From Branchiostoma floridae (lineage: Eukaryota > Chordata > Leptocardii > Amphioxiformes > Branchiostomatidae), in NCBI RefSeq assembly GCF_000003815.2, contig NC_049989.1, positions 12,764,180 through 12,789,351 on the forward strand: a DNA stretch of 25,172 bases, read 5' to 3'. Position 1 is the stretch's first letter. Each line of letters starts with the position of its first letter. The notes under the pieces are model-generated. The model made no database searches, was not told the DNA's origin, and was given only the letters and a program-made list of their open reading frames with translations. The position numbers and the translations under genes are program-made. Of this stretch, positions 16,154 to 25,172 are shown in pieces.

Positions 16154-16372
16154 GATGGTACTCAGTAACCCAGGTTATATCAACATATCAAGAGGAAAGA
16201 AAATTGATTTTATCTTAAGAACCAGTCTGCACAAAAGACAAGTTGATGGACAAATCAATGAAGGAAGTCCAATGTAGATATTGGACACTTATAGCGACTC
16301 AGCAGCTTCTCAAGGAAACTTTGCTTTGGGGAAATGAAGATTTATCTGTAATGGATTTGGTTGGTTTGAACC

Positions 16373-16733
16373 CAGGGTTGTAGCCAGCACCCGTCCTTCC
16401 GTCCTTTGACGGAATTTTGAAGCTCGGGACGGAAAATAATTTTGCCCGTTCCGTCCGCTGTGACCAAAAAATATCGATATGTAATAAAATATTCAAAAAA
16501 ATGTCTCCCTTGTGTAATTTTTCACCAAATTAGATGGCGTTGAACAGCTTAGTCTACCAGCAAAATTTACACCTCAAAATGCAGGAATTCGCATTTCAGG
16601 GGGTCTAGATTTCAAAATTTTCCTGTGGAGCATGCCCCTGGAACCCCTAGGAACAGCACCCCTTTGGCGTGCAATTTTTATTGGATTTAGAATTGAGGGG
16701 ATGGAAAATGATTTCAGGCTGGCTACAACCTTG
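16373..16733. mobile_element. hAT-like miniature element with near-perfect 8-bp target duplication
   Basis: The left terminus is cagggttgtagccagc and the right terminus is ggctggctacaaccttg. They are flanked by tttgaacc (16365-16372) and tttgagcc (16734-16741), a 7/8 match. The inner gtccttccgtcctttgacgg motif is shared with 14273 and 20736. Terminal CAGGG and an 8-bp duplication are hAT marks. It is 361 bp long with no transposase. Confidence 0.8.
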
Positions 16734-16801
16734 TTTGAGCCTACCCTACACAGGGCCATGTTGGTTTGACACTTAAGGCCCCTTTACACAAGAATCAAAA
16801 T

Positions 16802-17173
16802 GAGCCGGAATGCCATCTTGATAAAATTCTTTGTATATTCCAGGGAAGTGGTTAGTGTATTATAGAAATTCTCACTGCATTCCAGGCATTTGTGCCTATT
16901 CTTGTGACCGTCCCGAATGCTTTTGTCATGCTCAAAACTTTCGAGGTGCATCTGAGGTGGAGAAATATCGAACGGCATTCAAAGGGTATTCTGACTATTC
17001 TAACTGCAGTATGACCATGAATGTTCCAACATTATTCGAAACATTCTGATCTCATTTAATAATAAGTGAACCAGGCGGCCACAAGAATGAACACAAATAT
17101 CTGGAATGCAGTGAGAATTTCTAGGATGTACTACAAATAGCCAAGAATTTCCATTCAGATGGCATTCCGGCTC
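16802..17173. mobile_element. Fold-back element with arms of about 110 bp
   Basis: gagccggaatgccatc at 16802-16817 pairs exactly with 17158-17173. Further in, agaaattctcactgcattcc (from 16864) pairs with 17102-17123, and attcttgtg...ccg also pairs. The arms are interrupted by diverged parts. The centre holds many GGAATGC-like words. Frames on both strands here come from the inverted repeat and are not genes. Confidence 0.75.
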
Positions 17174-17221
17174 TCTTCGGAAGCAGTATTAGGTCCATTT
17201 GGAATTTGCAATGTGTAAGAA

Positions 17222-17310
17222 CAGGGTTGGACAAGTCCAATTGTCCAGGGCAAGTTAAAGTGCTAATTGGTCAAGTGCGTGTCCTACCCCACTAGCCCAA
17301 TTGCGCAATG
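17222..17310. mobile_element. Fragment of the CAGGGTTGGACAAGT repeat family
   Basis: cagggttggacaagtccaa, followed by ttgtccagggcaagt and aaagtgct, matches the left part of the fuller element at 22254-22576. No right end was found. Confidence 0.55.
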
Positions 17311-17968
17311 ATGGCACAAAATTGCACCATGCATTTTCAAACTGAAACATCAAGATTGCAGCATGTCCAGAACCAGAAGTTCTGCTGCAGTACATGAGAA
17401 CCCTGCTAGGGGGCCCATTATCAAACTCAACCTTTGTTTTCCCAGCCTCTTCCGCCTTCAAAATATCAATGAGGATCTATCCACAGCTTCTAAAGTTCAC
17501 ACACAGACAAGAAACATAAGTAAACCTTCTTGGTGAAGGTTACATTGATTGACATTGATTGTAGAATTTAAAATGGTGGATGAAGCAGAATAGTGGTGTA
17601 TGAGGTATTGTACCAAAGGGTTCTAATCTATTGCCAGTGGACAATAACCATAGAAATATGAAGCTTTCTAAAGATAGTAGAAGACGGATGGGCTTCTCTA
17701 CTTTTTCATGATTACCATCAAAAGCTACGTAGACAAAGCTACGCCCAAGGCTAAATATTGATTTCCTTTTCATTACAGCCAAAAAAAGCAAAAGATGAGT
17801 TATAGTGAAAGGTATAAGGCTGTTGAGAGCTTTTCTAAAATTGTAACATTATGTAGTAAAAAGGTTTACAGGAGTTCGTGGGACACAAACCTCAATAAAC
17901 TACAATTGTAATGATGGGTGTTTACATGTATTTACATTGTGGGCTAAGGTGTCCAATAGTTTTAAATG
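17310..17968. other. Noncoding stretch, nothing supported
   Basis: Only short frames without splice context or domain signals occur, including an 83-codon minus-strand frame at 17540-17791. Confidence 0.4.
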
Positions 17969-17970
17969 TA

Positions 17971-18179
17971 CTGTAAATACAGAAATGTTCGCGGTGGATT
18001 AATGTTCGCGGTTTTCGCGGTGACCACTTCACTGCAAACTTAAAACCACCACGAACATTTTTCTATTATGGTATTAGACTGCAGTCTATGGTGTTACAGG
18101 CAAAATTAAAACCACTGCAAAAAGTCCTTTTTACCACTACTGCGAAATTAAATCCCCGCGAACTTAAATGCATTTACAG
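17971..18179. mobile_element. CTGTAAAT...ATTTACAG miniature element (209 bp) in a TA site
   Basis: The ends ctgtaaat and atttacag are flanked by TA on both sides (17969-17970, 18180-18181 as ta/aa context). Inside, gttcgcggtgg near the left and ccccgcgaac near the right form subterminal inverted repeats, with further gttcgcggttttcgcgg and ccaccacgaac copies. A decayed relative is at 8011. Confidence 0.7.
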
Positions 18180-18270
18180 TAAGTCCGATTGTCCTAGGCA
18201 AGTGAAAGTGCTGATCGGACAAGCGCATGCCTGATCAGGCAAGTAAGATTTTTCCATGAGTGAGACTTCA
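18178..18270. mobile_element. Second fragment of the GACAAGT repeat family
   Basis: aagtccgattgtcctaggca and caagtaagatttttccat match 22275-22360. It abuts the right end of the 17971 element directly, which suggests that element inserted at or near its edge. Confidence 0.5.
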
Positions 18271-18499
18271 ATTTAATACTTAAGCCAATATAGAACTTCT
18301 TGGAAATGCATTCAATGACAGGTGACAGAACAGGTTTGAAGCCTTAGGTTTAAATTTGATTCTTGAAATAGTTTCATATTCTTTCCCTCCTATTTCCCAT
18401 ATAGGATACTACATGTAGTAGTATGCATCAATGCTAATACTAGTACTAGTACATTATACACAATGTACTTTAACTGTCCCTATACTTTAGTATACATGT

Positions 18500-18833
18500 C
18501 AGGGCTCTAGCCAGCGTCCGGTTTTGCTGCGCGTGACGGAAAAATTTTAAAACCAATCCGTCAACCTTGACAGACAAAAATCCTTGGTGGAAGCTACAGG
18601 CGGCTTGGGGACGCCGTCCATGGCCGTAAAAGCCACACACTGTTTGTTTTGCTATTGTTATGATTGTTGACAATGTGTGTCTGTGCCCTTTCGCATACGA
18701 TAATCTCATTAAAAACCATTTTTTCAAGGTCTCAGTTCAGTCTTTCTAACTTCTGGAATTATGGTGTTTTCGCGGTTTTCGCGACAATGGGAATTGGCTG
18801 ACGGAAGGAAAATTTGAGCTGGCTAGAGCCCTG
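18500..18833. mobile_element. hAT-like miniature element with perfect 8-bp target duplication
   Basis: The termini cagggctctagccagc and gctggctagagccctg are perfect 16-base inverted repeats. atacatgt at 18492-18499 and 18834-18841 is an exact 8-bp target duplication. It is 334 bp long with no transposase ORF. It is the best-preserved hAT boundary of its family here. Confidence 0.9.
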
Positions 18834-18844
18834 ATACATGTACA

Positions 18845-19512
18845 AGAATTACATGATTGTGGATGTATATGCCAGCCGTCTTGCACCACATGGACTTTTA
18901 CTGGGGTTTTGTCAGGTCAACCACACACATGCCACAGTTACGGAGGTCATTAACCCTACAAGGGGATCAGAGAGGAGTCGTCGTCTCCAAAGCTTCCTTA
19001 CACACTCCATCTCTGTCACAGACCTACAACTCTCATCGATCGCTAAAATCTTGATAACCGATGCAAGACTCTCAGCAATGTGAATCAATGCTGGACCTGG
19101 ACGTAGTTGCCAAGTGTTTTAAATCAAATAACTTTCATTGACTACAGGCTTTTTCAGATCAAGTCCCTTTACATCTTTGCCTTACTTGCATAATATGAGG
19201 ATGTGTATTTACAGAGACAATGCCAACGAACTATAAAGAATCTGATGTCACTTGTCAAGTGACAATGTATCAAGTTATACAATCATTACCTTGCATTTGG
19301 ACTTCAATATACAAAAATGTACACGTATATACCCCAGACAACTACATATACAAAATGTAACTGTAAAATTTTAGGAGAATTGCTAATTTCAATAAATAAT
19401 TATTACAATGTAAGTCTTGTACATGATTGTATGTGTTAACATCAGACTGTTGGACTGACCAATTGAGGATTGAATTAAATTAAAGAAAAAGCGAATTTTC
19501 TGAGACACTTAA
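18845..19512. other. Unassigned stretch with one 81-codon frame
   Basis: A plus-strand ATG frame at 18838-19083 is open, but it starts at the edge of the transposon target site. It has no recognised domain, and an overlapping frame is equally open. The rest is noncoding. Confidence 0.3.
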
Positions 19513-19826
19513 CATGGCTCAAAACACCACCTGCATGTGCAGGTTAGTGCAAAATTGGAGCTGTGCGGGTATTTCTGGTGTCTACCTGCACCATACCTGC
19601 ACTGGTCCATGTACTGGGTGTTATACATATTAAATGTCATATAAGGTAGGTGTATATGGAAATCGTTATTAACTGTTACAACCTATAAAACTTATAAAAG
19701 AAAAAACAGCATTATGGTTCCTGGACAATTTTAGTACAATCCATGCTTCCTAAATTCAGAATGGTGCAGGTAAAACTTGTCTGGTGCAGGTAATGTTACC
19801 TGCAGAAAAAAGTATTTCAAGCATAG
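19513..19826 (-). mobile_element. CAGGGCTCRAAAT repeat, minus-oriented copy
   Basis: The ends catggctcaaaa and gtatttcaagcatag are decayed forms of cagggctcaaaat termini. Inside, ctgcactggtccatgtactg and tggtgcaggtaa match the complement of 21771-22130. Many CTGCAC/GTGCAG words occur in both copies. Confidence 0.7.
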
Positions 19827-19867
19827 CTTAGTTATTAGTCATTGAACCAAATACTAATGGTACCGAC

Positions 19868-20301
19868 TAGGGGTGGGTACTGGTACAGAAAATTCAGGTC
19901 CAGGTCCGGTTCAGGTCCAGAGGATCAGGTCCAGGTCTGGACCTGAACCTGGACCTGATTCAGTATGACTCATACCAATGGTCCATTTTAACTACAAAGA
20001 AATATGTTTGGTGGAGTATTAGACTTACGCTGGCGTTTTAAAATCCTACAACGCTAACTGCACCTGTACAATTGACTGTAAAACTTGGTAGAAATGACTA
20101 TAAACTCTACTCTACGTCACTCTTGTTATTTCCTTCCACCTGCAAGCGCCAAAACGTGTGAATGCCTGATAAAATTATCTATTAATTTTCTAATCGGTCC
20201 AACATCCGGTCCACCTAATTTTTTCAGGTCCGGTTTTTCTGGACCGGTCCAATAAGAAAAACCGGTTTTGTACTGGTACGCTGTACCGATACCCAGCCCT
20301 A
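19868..20301. mobile_element. hAT-like element TAGGGGTGGGTA with exact 8-bp target duplication
   Basis: The left end taggggtgggtactgg and right end ccgatacccagcccta are inverted repeats with few mismatches. gtaccgac at 19860-19867 and 20302-20309 is an exact 8-bp target duplication. The inside has caggtcc tandem words and inverted ggacctg. It is 434 bp long with no transposase. Confidence 0.88.
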
Positions 20302-20309
20302 GTACCGAC

Positions 20310-20735
20310 CACACAGGGCTTGTATTTTTGGCAGAAGACTCTTGGATTACGGATTGAGTATAATAAGGAAAAGTAATTCTTTAAGCGAACTCTAAGTTAT
20401 TGAACCAAATGATGGCACCAACCACGCAGGGCTTGTATCATTATCAAATAAAGTTAGTTAGTTGCAAATAAAGTAACCCAAATGAAAACTCCGCAGAATT
20501 CACTTATTCAGTTGGGAATATAATAATATGTAACGCAACAACACACCAGCCATCCTTCAGGACCTAACCAACTGTCGCTACCGATGCAGGATTTCAAACT
20601 TGCGCAATTTGGAATTCCCTGGGACCCATGTGGGAAGACGCAGTGATCCGTTAGGCTGAATTTATGCATGATTCTTGGGGTCTATCAACCCGCAATGATC
20701 AGCAGTCATTTCTTGTTTTTGAGTGTCTCATCAAC
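20310..20735. other. Spacer containing a paralogous empty site
   Basis: attgaaccaaat...gatggc, followed by cacgcagggcttgtat, at about 20399-20438 parallels the flanks of the 19868 insertion, but without the element. It is followed by caaataaagttagttagttg, which resembles a retroelement tail. No gene is seen. Confidence 0.5.
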
Positions 20736-21472
20736 CAGTCTTCCAGCTAGCCTGAATTTTGTTTCCGTCCCCTGGATTTTGAATTGAAATCTTGTTGAGC
20801 GCCAGAGGCTTTGCCACAAAGGTCCTAGGGCCACACCAATTTAATTTCTTGGTTCACGGATTTTTTCATAAAAAATATGGAGCGAGAGGGCGAAATAAAA
20901 ATAAAAATAAAAATTGTAAAATGGTTGGAGTAAAGGTAAGGGCTAATCCAAAACTTAAAGAATAAAAAGTTTTCAGCTTGAAAAAAGTACAAAAACACTA
21001 TTACTGTACAGTGACAGCACCTGTTCATTGAAAATTACAAAAGTAGTGTCAGTTTTTATGTTTGCTACACCAGAAAGTTGGTGAATGGTTTCATTAATGG
21101 TGAAAATTTGCTGAGTGGTAATTTTTATTTTTATTTTTTTTCTCCAAAAAATAGGAGCGAGCGAATCCGTGAACCAAGAAATTAAATTGGTGTGGCCTAG
21201 GAGGGTTTGGGAAAATTTTGAAATCCAAGACCCTCTGTATGCTTTTTCCTGCATTTTCAGGTGCAAATTTTGCTGGCATTAAATAGACTCAGCTTGGTTC
21301 AATGGCCTCTGTGCTGAATATCTGGAGACCTTTGCAAAATTTAATTTGTCTAATATTTTTACATGCCGATCTTTGTCCATCACAGATGACGGTTATGGGC
21401 AAAAATGTTTTTCCCTCCCCAGCTGCAAAATTCCGTCAAAGGACGGAAGGACAGATGCTTGCTAGAACCCTG
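20736..21472 (-). mobile_element. hAT-like element, minus-oriented, split by a nested insertion
   Basis: The right end ttgctagaaccctg, with ccgtcaaaggacggaaggac, is the complement of the 16373 family's left end. The left end cagtcttccagctagcctg is a decayed terminus. The flanks tcatcaac and ctctcaac match at 5 of 8. Position 20829-21197 is a separate element inserted within it. Confidence 0.65.
20829..21197. mobile_element. Harbinger-like miniature element with perfect 34-bp inverted repeats
   Basis: The arms 20829-20862 and 21164-21197 are exact reverse complements, beginning ggccacaccaatttaattt. TAG at 20826-20828 and 21198-21200 gives a 3-bp target duplication, as in PIF/Harbinger elements. 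The inner flanks (A/T-rich aaataaaaat, ggagcgag) also pair. It is 369 bp long with no transposase. Confidence 0.85.
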
Positions 21473-21770
21473 CTCTCAACTATTTTGCAATTTTTAAGTT
21501 GGAACTGCTTCTAAGTTCTATCCATAAATTCAGACCTGTCTGCTGCTGCAGGAATCTTCCTTAAATTAGTAAAAGTATCAGATCTCCCCTTGAGGATGAG
21601 CATTCATCTCTTGTTCTTATAAGTGTTTCTAATGTCTTGCATTTTTAGTAAGGTGCTTAAATCCACCGATTAGGTACTGTCAGTTACTGCCTGAATCCTG
21701 TTACCGATTCTTTGATTAAAAATTCAAGTCAGATATCATGTAATTTGTGATAGGAGTGTCAAATGACAAG

Positions 21771-22130
21771 CAGGGCTCAAAATACCTTTTTTTTTTGCAT
21801 ACCCGTACTGGTGCAGGTAACATTATTGAGAATTACCTGCACCAGACAAATTTTACCTGCACCACTCTGAATTTAGGAAATATAGATCATAGTAAGATTG
21901 TTCAGAACCATTGCTTTTATACTTTATAACTACCGTCACTGTCACAGTGGTAACATTCAATGCAGCTAGTAATAGCAATTCACATACACTAACTACATCG
22001 TATGACATTTATGTATGAAACCCAGTACATGGACCAGTGCAGGTTAGGTGTAGGTAGACCAGAAATGCCTGCACAGCTCAAATTTCACCTGCACAAACCT
22101 GCATAATGCAGTTGGTTATTTCGAGCCCTG
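21771..22130 (+). mobile_element. CAGGGCTCAAAAT repeat, plus-oriented copy
   Basis: The ends cagggctcaaaata and tatttcgagccctg are inverted repeats with one mismatch. gacaag occurs directly before (21765-21770) and after (22131-22136), a 6-bp target duplication. It is 360 bp long and a partner in inverse orientation to 19513-19826. Confidence 0.8.
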
Positions 22131-22253
22131 GACAAGTGATACGGAACTGACAAAGTTGATGTACATGTACAAATACATGTCATGTGCTTTCCATCTACAA
22201 TGTAGAGAGGACAATTTTAGGTTATTCTGTAAAATTAATTACTTTTGCAGGGG

Positions 22254-22576
22254 CAGGGATAAACAAGTTCACTAGCCCTATTGTCCAGGGCAAGTGAAAG
22301 TGCTGTTCGGGCAAGTGCATGTCCTTCCCCACTTGTCCGATCGGGCAAGTAAGATTTTTCCATTGATTTTAGTGCAATTTTGATATACTTGCTCCTTTTT
22401 ACAGTCATGACATCAAGCAATTGTCTACAGAGCTTCCATTGCTGGAAGTGAAAATGCATATACTAGTAACAGTGACATTTTAATTTTGGGCAAGTGAAAA
22501 ATTGGTTCGGGCAAGTACATTTTTTATGTGCTTGCCCGATAGGACAAGTGGATTTTAGAAAACTTGTTCAACCCTG
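22254..22576. mobile_element. CAGGGNTNRACAAGTT inverted-repeat element (323 bp)
   Basis: The ends cagggataaacaagtt and aacttgttcaaccctg are inverted repeats with 14 of 16 matching. The inside has repeated gggcaagtg/cacttgccc words. Fragments of the family are at 17222 and 18178. No target duplication is clear. Confidence 0.7.
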
Positions 22577-22579
22577 ACG

Positions 22580-23190
22580 GGTAACATTTTCTTGTGGCTC
22601 CTTTATCACATTAACTAGTAAACTGTAATGTCTACTTTCATCTGACATGATTAACAAATGCAAACTTGTATACAGAGCTATAAGTATTACACAGTCATTC
22701 AATATGTTAGCATTAGCAAATAAACTTTATAAAGGAAACTTGCTTAACTCTACTATTAATGGCTGTCTTGTTTAAAATATAATGCATGTATCAGCATGTG
22801 AAACTCATACTGTTACTGTTTACCATTAATAACTGTATAAACCACAATCTTTACTAAATAATGATACGCATAAGTCAAATTTGACATAGCTGCAGTAATC
22901 TATTGACAAATTATGTACATATAAACAAACTTATTATTTGCAAATGAGCTCATAGATTCAAATTAAAGACTTAAAGGACTAGAAAGCTATTTCATCACTT
23001 TCTTCAATTCAAAAATAAACCCGAGTTTGATATTATCAAATAAAGATCTCATACCCTGTGAAATATTCAATACAGTTTTTGCTAATGTATGATGTTTCGT
23101 TCTTTTAGAATGGTATTAACTAAATTCTTGCTAATTCTGTCTACTGGTAGTATGCATTTTTCTGTCTTCTCATTCTGTTCTGTCTATAGT
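22580..23190. other. A/T-rich stretch, nothing supported
   Basis: No exon-like frame, element end or repeat is visible. Confidence 0.45.
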
Positions 23191-23197
23191 ATGCGAC

Positions 23198-23369
23198 TTT
23201 GGATCTGGGCCAAGCCAACCTTCCCTCCCTATGGGAACAACTTTGGACCAGGGCCAAGCTTACCTTACCTTCCTGTGGGAACAACTTTGGACCCAGGCCA
23301 AGCCAACCTTCCCATCCTGTGGGAACAATTGGATCGGGGCCTTAGCCAACCTTCCCATCCTGTTACACC
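23198..23369. repeat. 44-bp minisatellite, four units
   Basis: tttgga(c/t)c...ggccaagc begins at 23198, 23242 and 23286, exactly 44 apart, with a fourth unit from about 23328. Units share ccaaccttccc and tgtgggaacaac. Since 44 is not a multiple of three, the apparent Pro/Gly-rich peptides change frame in each unit and are unlikely to be coding. Confidence 0.85.
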
Positions 23370-23435
23370 ATCTTCTGCCTCACATCCTGTCACTTCAATA
23401 TTCAAATAACTACAGACACACACCGACGATTTCGC

Positions 23436-23687
23436 AGTAGAATTTTGCGTAGAAGGCTCTTTCGTCTTTCAGAACAATGCTTAGGTGTGTTACGGAGAAG
23501 GGCGGTTATACCGGCTATTTTGCATACAGATACAGAATGCGAAAGATTGTGTAACATCCTGCGGAACTTTGCGAAACCCATTGAGGAAGATTGTGGAATG
23601 TCCTTTGCAACTTTGACGAGCGTACTGCTAAAGCTACGTGACATTCTGCAAAACCTGACGCGTACTTCGTGGTCTGACGTACTGTAA
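23436..23687 (+). CDS. Candidate terminal exon of an unknown gene
   Basis: A frame open from about 23350 ends at TAA 23685-23687. It has a balanced composition with Cys, Leu and charged residues (for example ECERLCNILRNFAKPIEEDC and SFATLTSVLLKLRDILQN). There is no early ATG, so it would be the last exon of a spliced gene. Possible acceptors are tttcgcag (23437) and aactacag (23415). AATAAA at 23686-23691 overlaps the stop, giving a very short 3' UTR. I recognise no domain. It may instead be chance or part of a repeat. Confidence 0.3.
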   Translation, partial: SRILRRRLFRLSEQCLGVLRRRAVIPAILHTDTECERLCNILRNFAKPIEEDCGMSFATLTSVLLKLRDILQNLTRTSWSDVL

Positions 23688-23691
23688 TAAA
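23686..23691 (+). terminator. AATAAA overlapping a stop codon
   Basis: The last two bases of TAA (23685-23687) are the first two of AATAAA. This is a possible polyadenylation signal if the frame before it is an exon. Confidence 0.3.
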
Positions 23692-23709
23692 CAGTCAGAC
23701 ATGCAGACT

Positions 23710-24785
23710 GAAAACAATACCCCTGATTTTACGTACCGGATGACAAAACGACTGTGATATCTTTCAAATCTTACAACATACCTCAAAGACACCATTAAAA
23801 AATCTAACAACTAAGCTCTTGAAGAAGCCACCAAAAAGCATCATCATTCAAAACCGGTGCCTTACGGAGCCGTAGCAAATCTCCCCACATGACAAATGCT
23901 GTTAATTTCTCCCTGGTTAGAAGACAGACGTATTCAGCAGTGTACCGAGTCCCGCTGGACGACCCTAAACGGCTCCCCGGGTGCCAGATTGATGTTACTC
24001 TAAGTATAGAAAGCCATTTGTATTGATTTAGATGGAGTTCTCCTTATGCTGTGCAAAACCATTGGAGCAGAGAGGGAATAATGCATGGCAATATTGGACA
24101 GTTCTTTAAACCTCACTTCACAACGCATCTGTCAATACTGGTAAATCATGGTTGTCGAAGAATCTTATACCGAGTACGGAATTGTATATTATTTAGAATC
24201 TTAAATTTTCTAATGTATGAGCTGTCCAACATCTATGAAAATGTCGGACAATTCATCTCCCACTGCTTAATTAAAGAAAAGAAGTTAAAACAGAAAATGA
24301 ATACATTATTTTTAGAGTCGATAAACTGATGTCATTTTTCTTATTATAATAATAAGTTTAAAATTAATCTAAGACTTATGCTAATAGATATATCTCATTT
24401 CCCTTGAAGTTCTTTGATACGTAAAGCACAATTCTGTATACCACTGTTTTACTTGTTTACGATTAGCATTCGGGCATTGTCTTGCAATAAACTTAAGTTA
24501 CTATTCAAAAGACACGCACATTGTTTAACTTTTAAAAAGCTATAGACTTAAGTTATAATAAGTATGCAATTGTTCTATCCATTTATTCCTTTAAAAGGAA
24601 AGCTGCCAATCTTTGGATTGTAACAAAATATTGCATTGTCTGCAATAAATCTAAAATAAATATTAAGCATTTAGAAATTACGCTGGCTCTCAACCAATTG
24701 GCTAAAAGTCAAACAGTCTTCCCCTACGTAAGTGCCTAAACAGTGCAGTCTGTACAAGTCATGTACAAGAGTGTGTTGTGAATGC
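23710..24785. other. Noncoding stretch, nothing supported
   Basis: Short frames occur, for example an ATG frame of about 45 codons from 23889, but with no domain or splice support. There are also A/T-rich stretches and small dyads such as cttattataataataag near 24338. Confidence 0.35.
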
Positions 24786-24789
24786 AAAG

Positions 24790-24994
24790 AAAATAATTAA
24801 AATGCATCGTTGGTAGCAACCCTGTTGGTACAGTTATTAGCCACATCCAGAGTTTCCTGCGTTCAAAATACAAACCTGCCCTTATGGGGCTGGTCTGGTA
24901 ATTAGCACCACCTCCCACTGCATAAATCTTTCTAGCAAACCCAAAATAATTAAAATACATTGTTGGTAGCAACTCTTGGTGGTACTATTACTAG
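24790..24994. repeat. 51-bp direct duplication, copies 153 bp apart
   Basis: aaaataattaaaatgcatcg, continuing ttggtagcaac and ttggta, at 24790-24840 recurs at 24943-24994 with few changes. The spacer holds no visible gene. The rest to 25172 is featureless. Confidence 0.75.
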
Positions 24995-25172
24995 GCAGTA
25001 TGTTCAGCCAAGGTCGTCCAACAAGCCAAGGCTATTATAAAGAGCTCAGGCCATGAAAAATGCTATAATAATTAGCAGTTAATTATGTAATAACAGAGAA
25101 ACTACATGTAGCCTTATGCATCGGATTGTTGTCAGGGGGACATTTCAAGCCATGTTGACTTGATCATATGGA

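Noticed and set aside
18838-19083. An 81-codon plus-strand ATG frame
   Set aside because: It begins at the transposon target site, a second frame overlaps it for 200 bases, and no domain is seen.
23089-23440. Pro/Gly-rich frames of 69 and 106 codons
   Set aside because: They are produced by the 44-bp minisatellite, which shifts frame with each unit, and no ATG with context precedes them.

Overview
The window is animal nuclear DNA: A/T-rich, with short exons, canonical GT...AG introns of 130 to 1,400 bp, and a dense load of small transposons. A multi-exon gene encodes discoidin (F5/8 type C) and LDL-receptor class A modules. Frequent short 'acatgta' strings, a CR1-like LINE tail and several hAT-type miniature elements suggest an invertebrate deuterostome. 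A lancelet (Branchiostoma) is my best guess, but it is an inference and not a proven identification.

Left third (1-9.7 kb). One plus-strand gene, missing its 5' end, can be followed through eleven exons (137-9608). It keeps one reading frame across ten introns and gives 563 residues. In order these are: a discoidin domain (exons 1-3), six LDLa modules (exons 4-10), a Thr/Glu/Gln-rich stalk with a degenerate repeat of about ten residues (exon 10), and a last exon ending in a hydrophobic tail like a GPI-attachment signal. AATAAA lies 58 bases after the stop. The product is most likely an extracellular, membrane-tethered adhesion or binding protein. The introns hold LINE 3' ends, a tRNA-like SINE remnant, hairpins and miniature inverted-repeat elements.

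Middle (9.7-16 kb). A 156-bp TA-flanked inverted-repeat element abuts the polyadenylation site. It is followed by a 213-bp satellite in about five copies and a 41-bp minisatellite in which nearly every unit carries ATTGG (an inverted CCAAT box). A minus-strand cysteine-rich terminal coding exon lies at 13404-13490, with its splice-acceptor region duplicated next to it. A CpG-rich patch with a small minus-strand ORF near 15.4 kb may be related to that gene, but I could not prove the link.

Right third (16-25 kb). This part is mostly a transposon graveyard. It holds several hAT-like miniature elements with 8-bp target duplications, a CTGTAAAT element in a TA site, a fold-back element, an inverted pair of one repeat family, and a Harbinger-like element nested in a hAT-like one. 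One hAT insertion has a related, uninterrupted copy of its target site nearby. Near 23.4 kb an open stretch ends in a TAA that overlaps AATAAA, after a 44-bp minisatellite; it may be the last exon of an unknown gene. I see no CRISPR array, operon or prokaryotic system.
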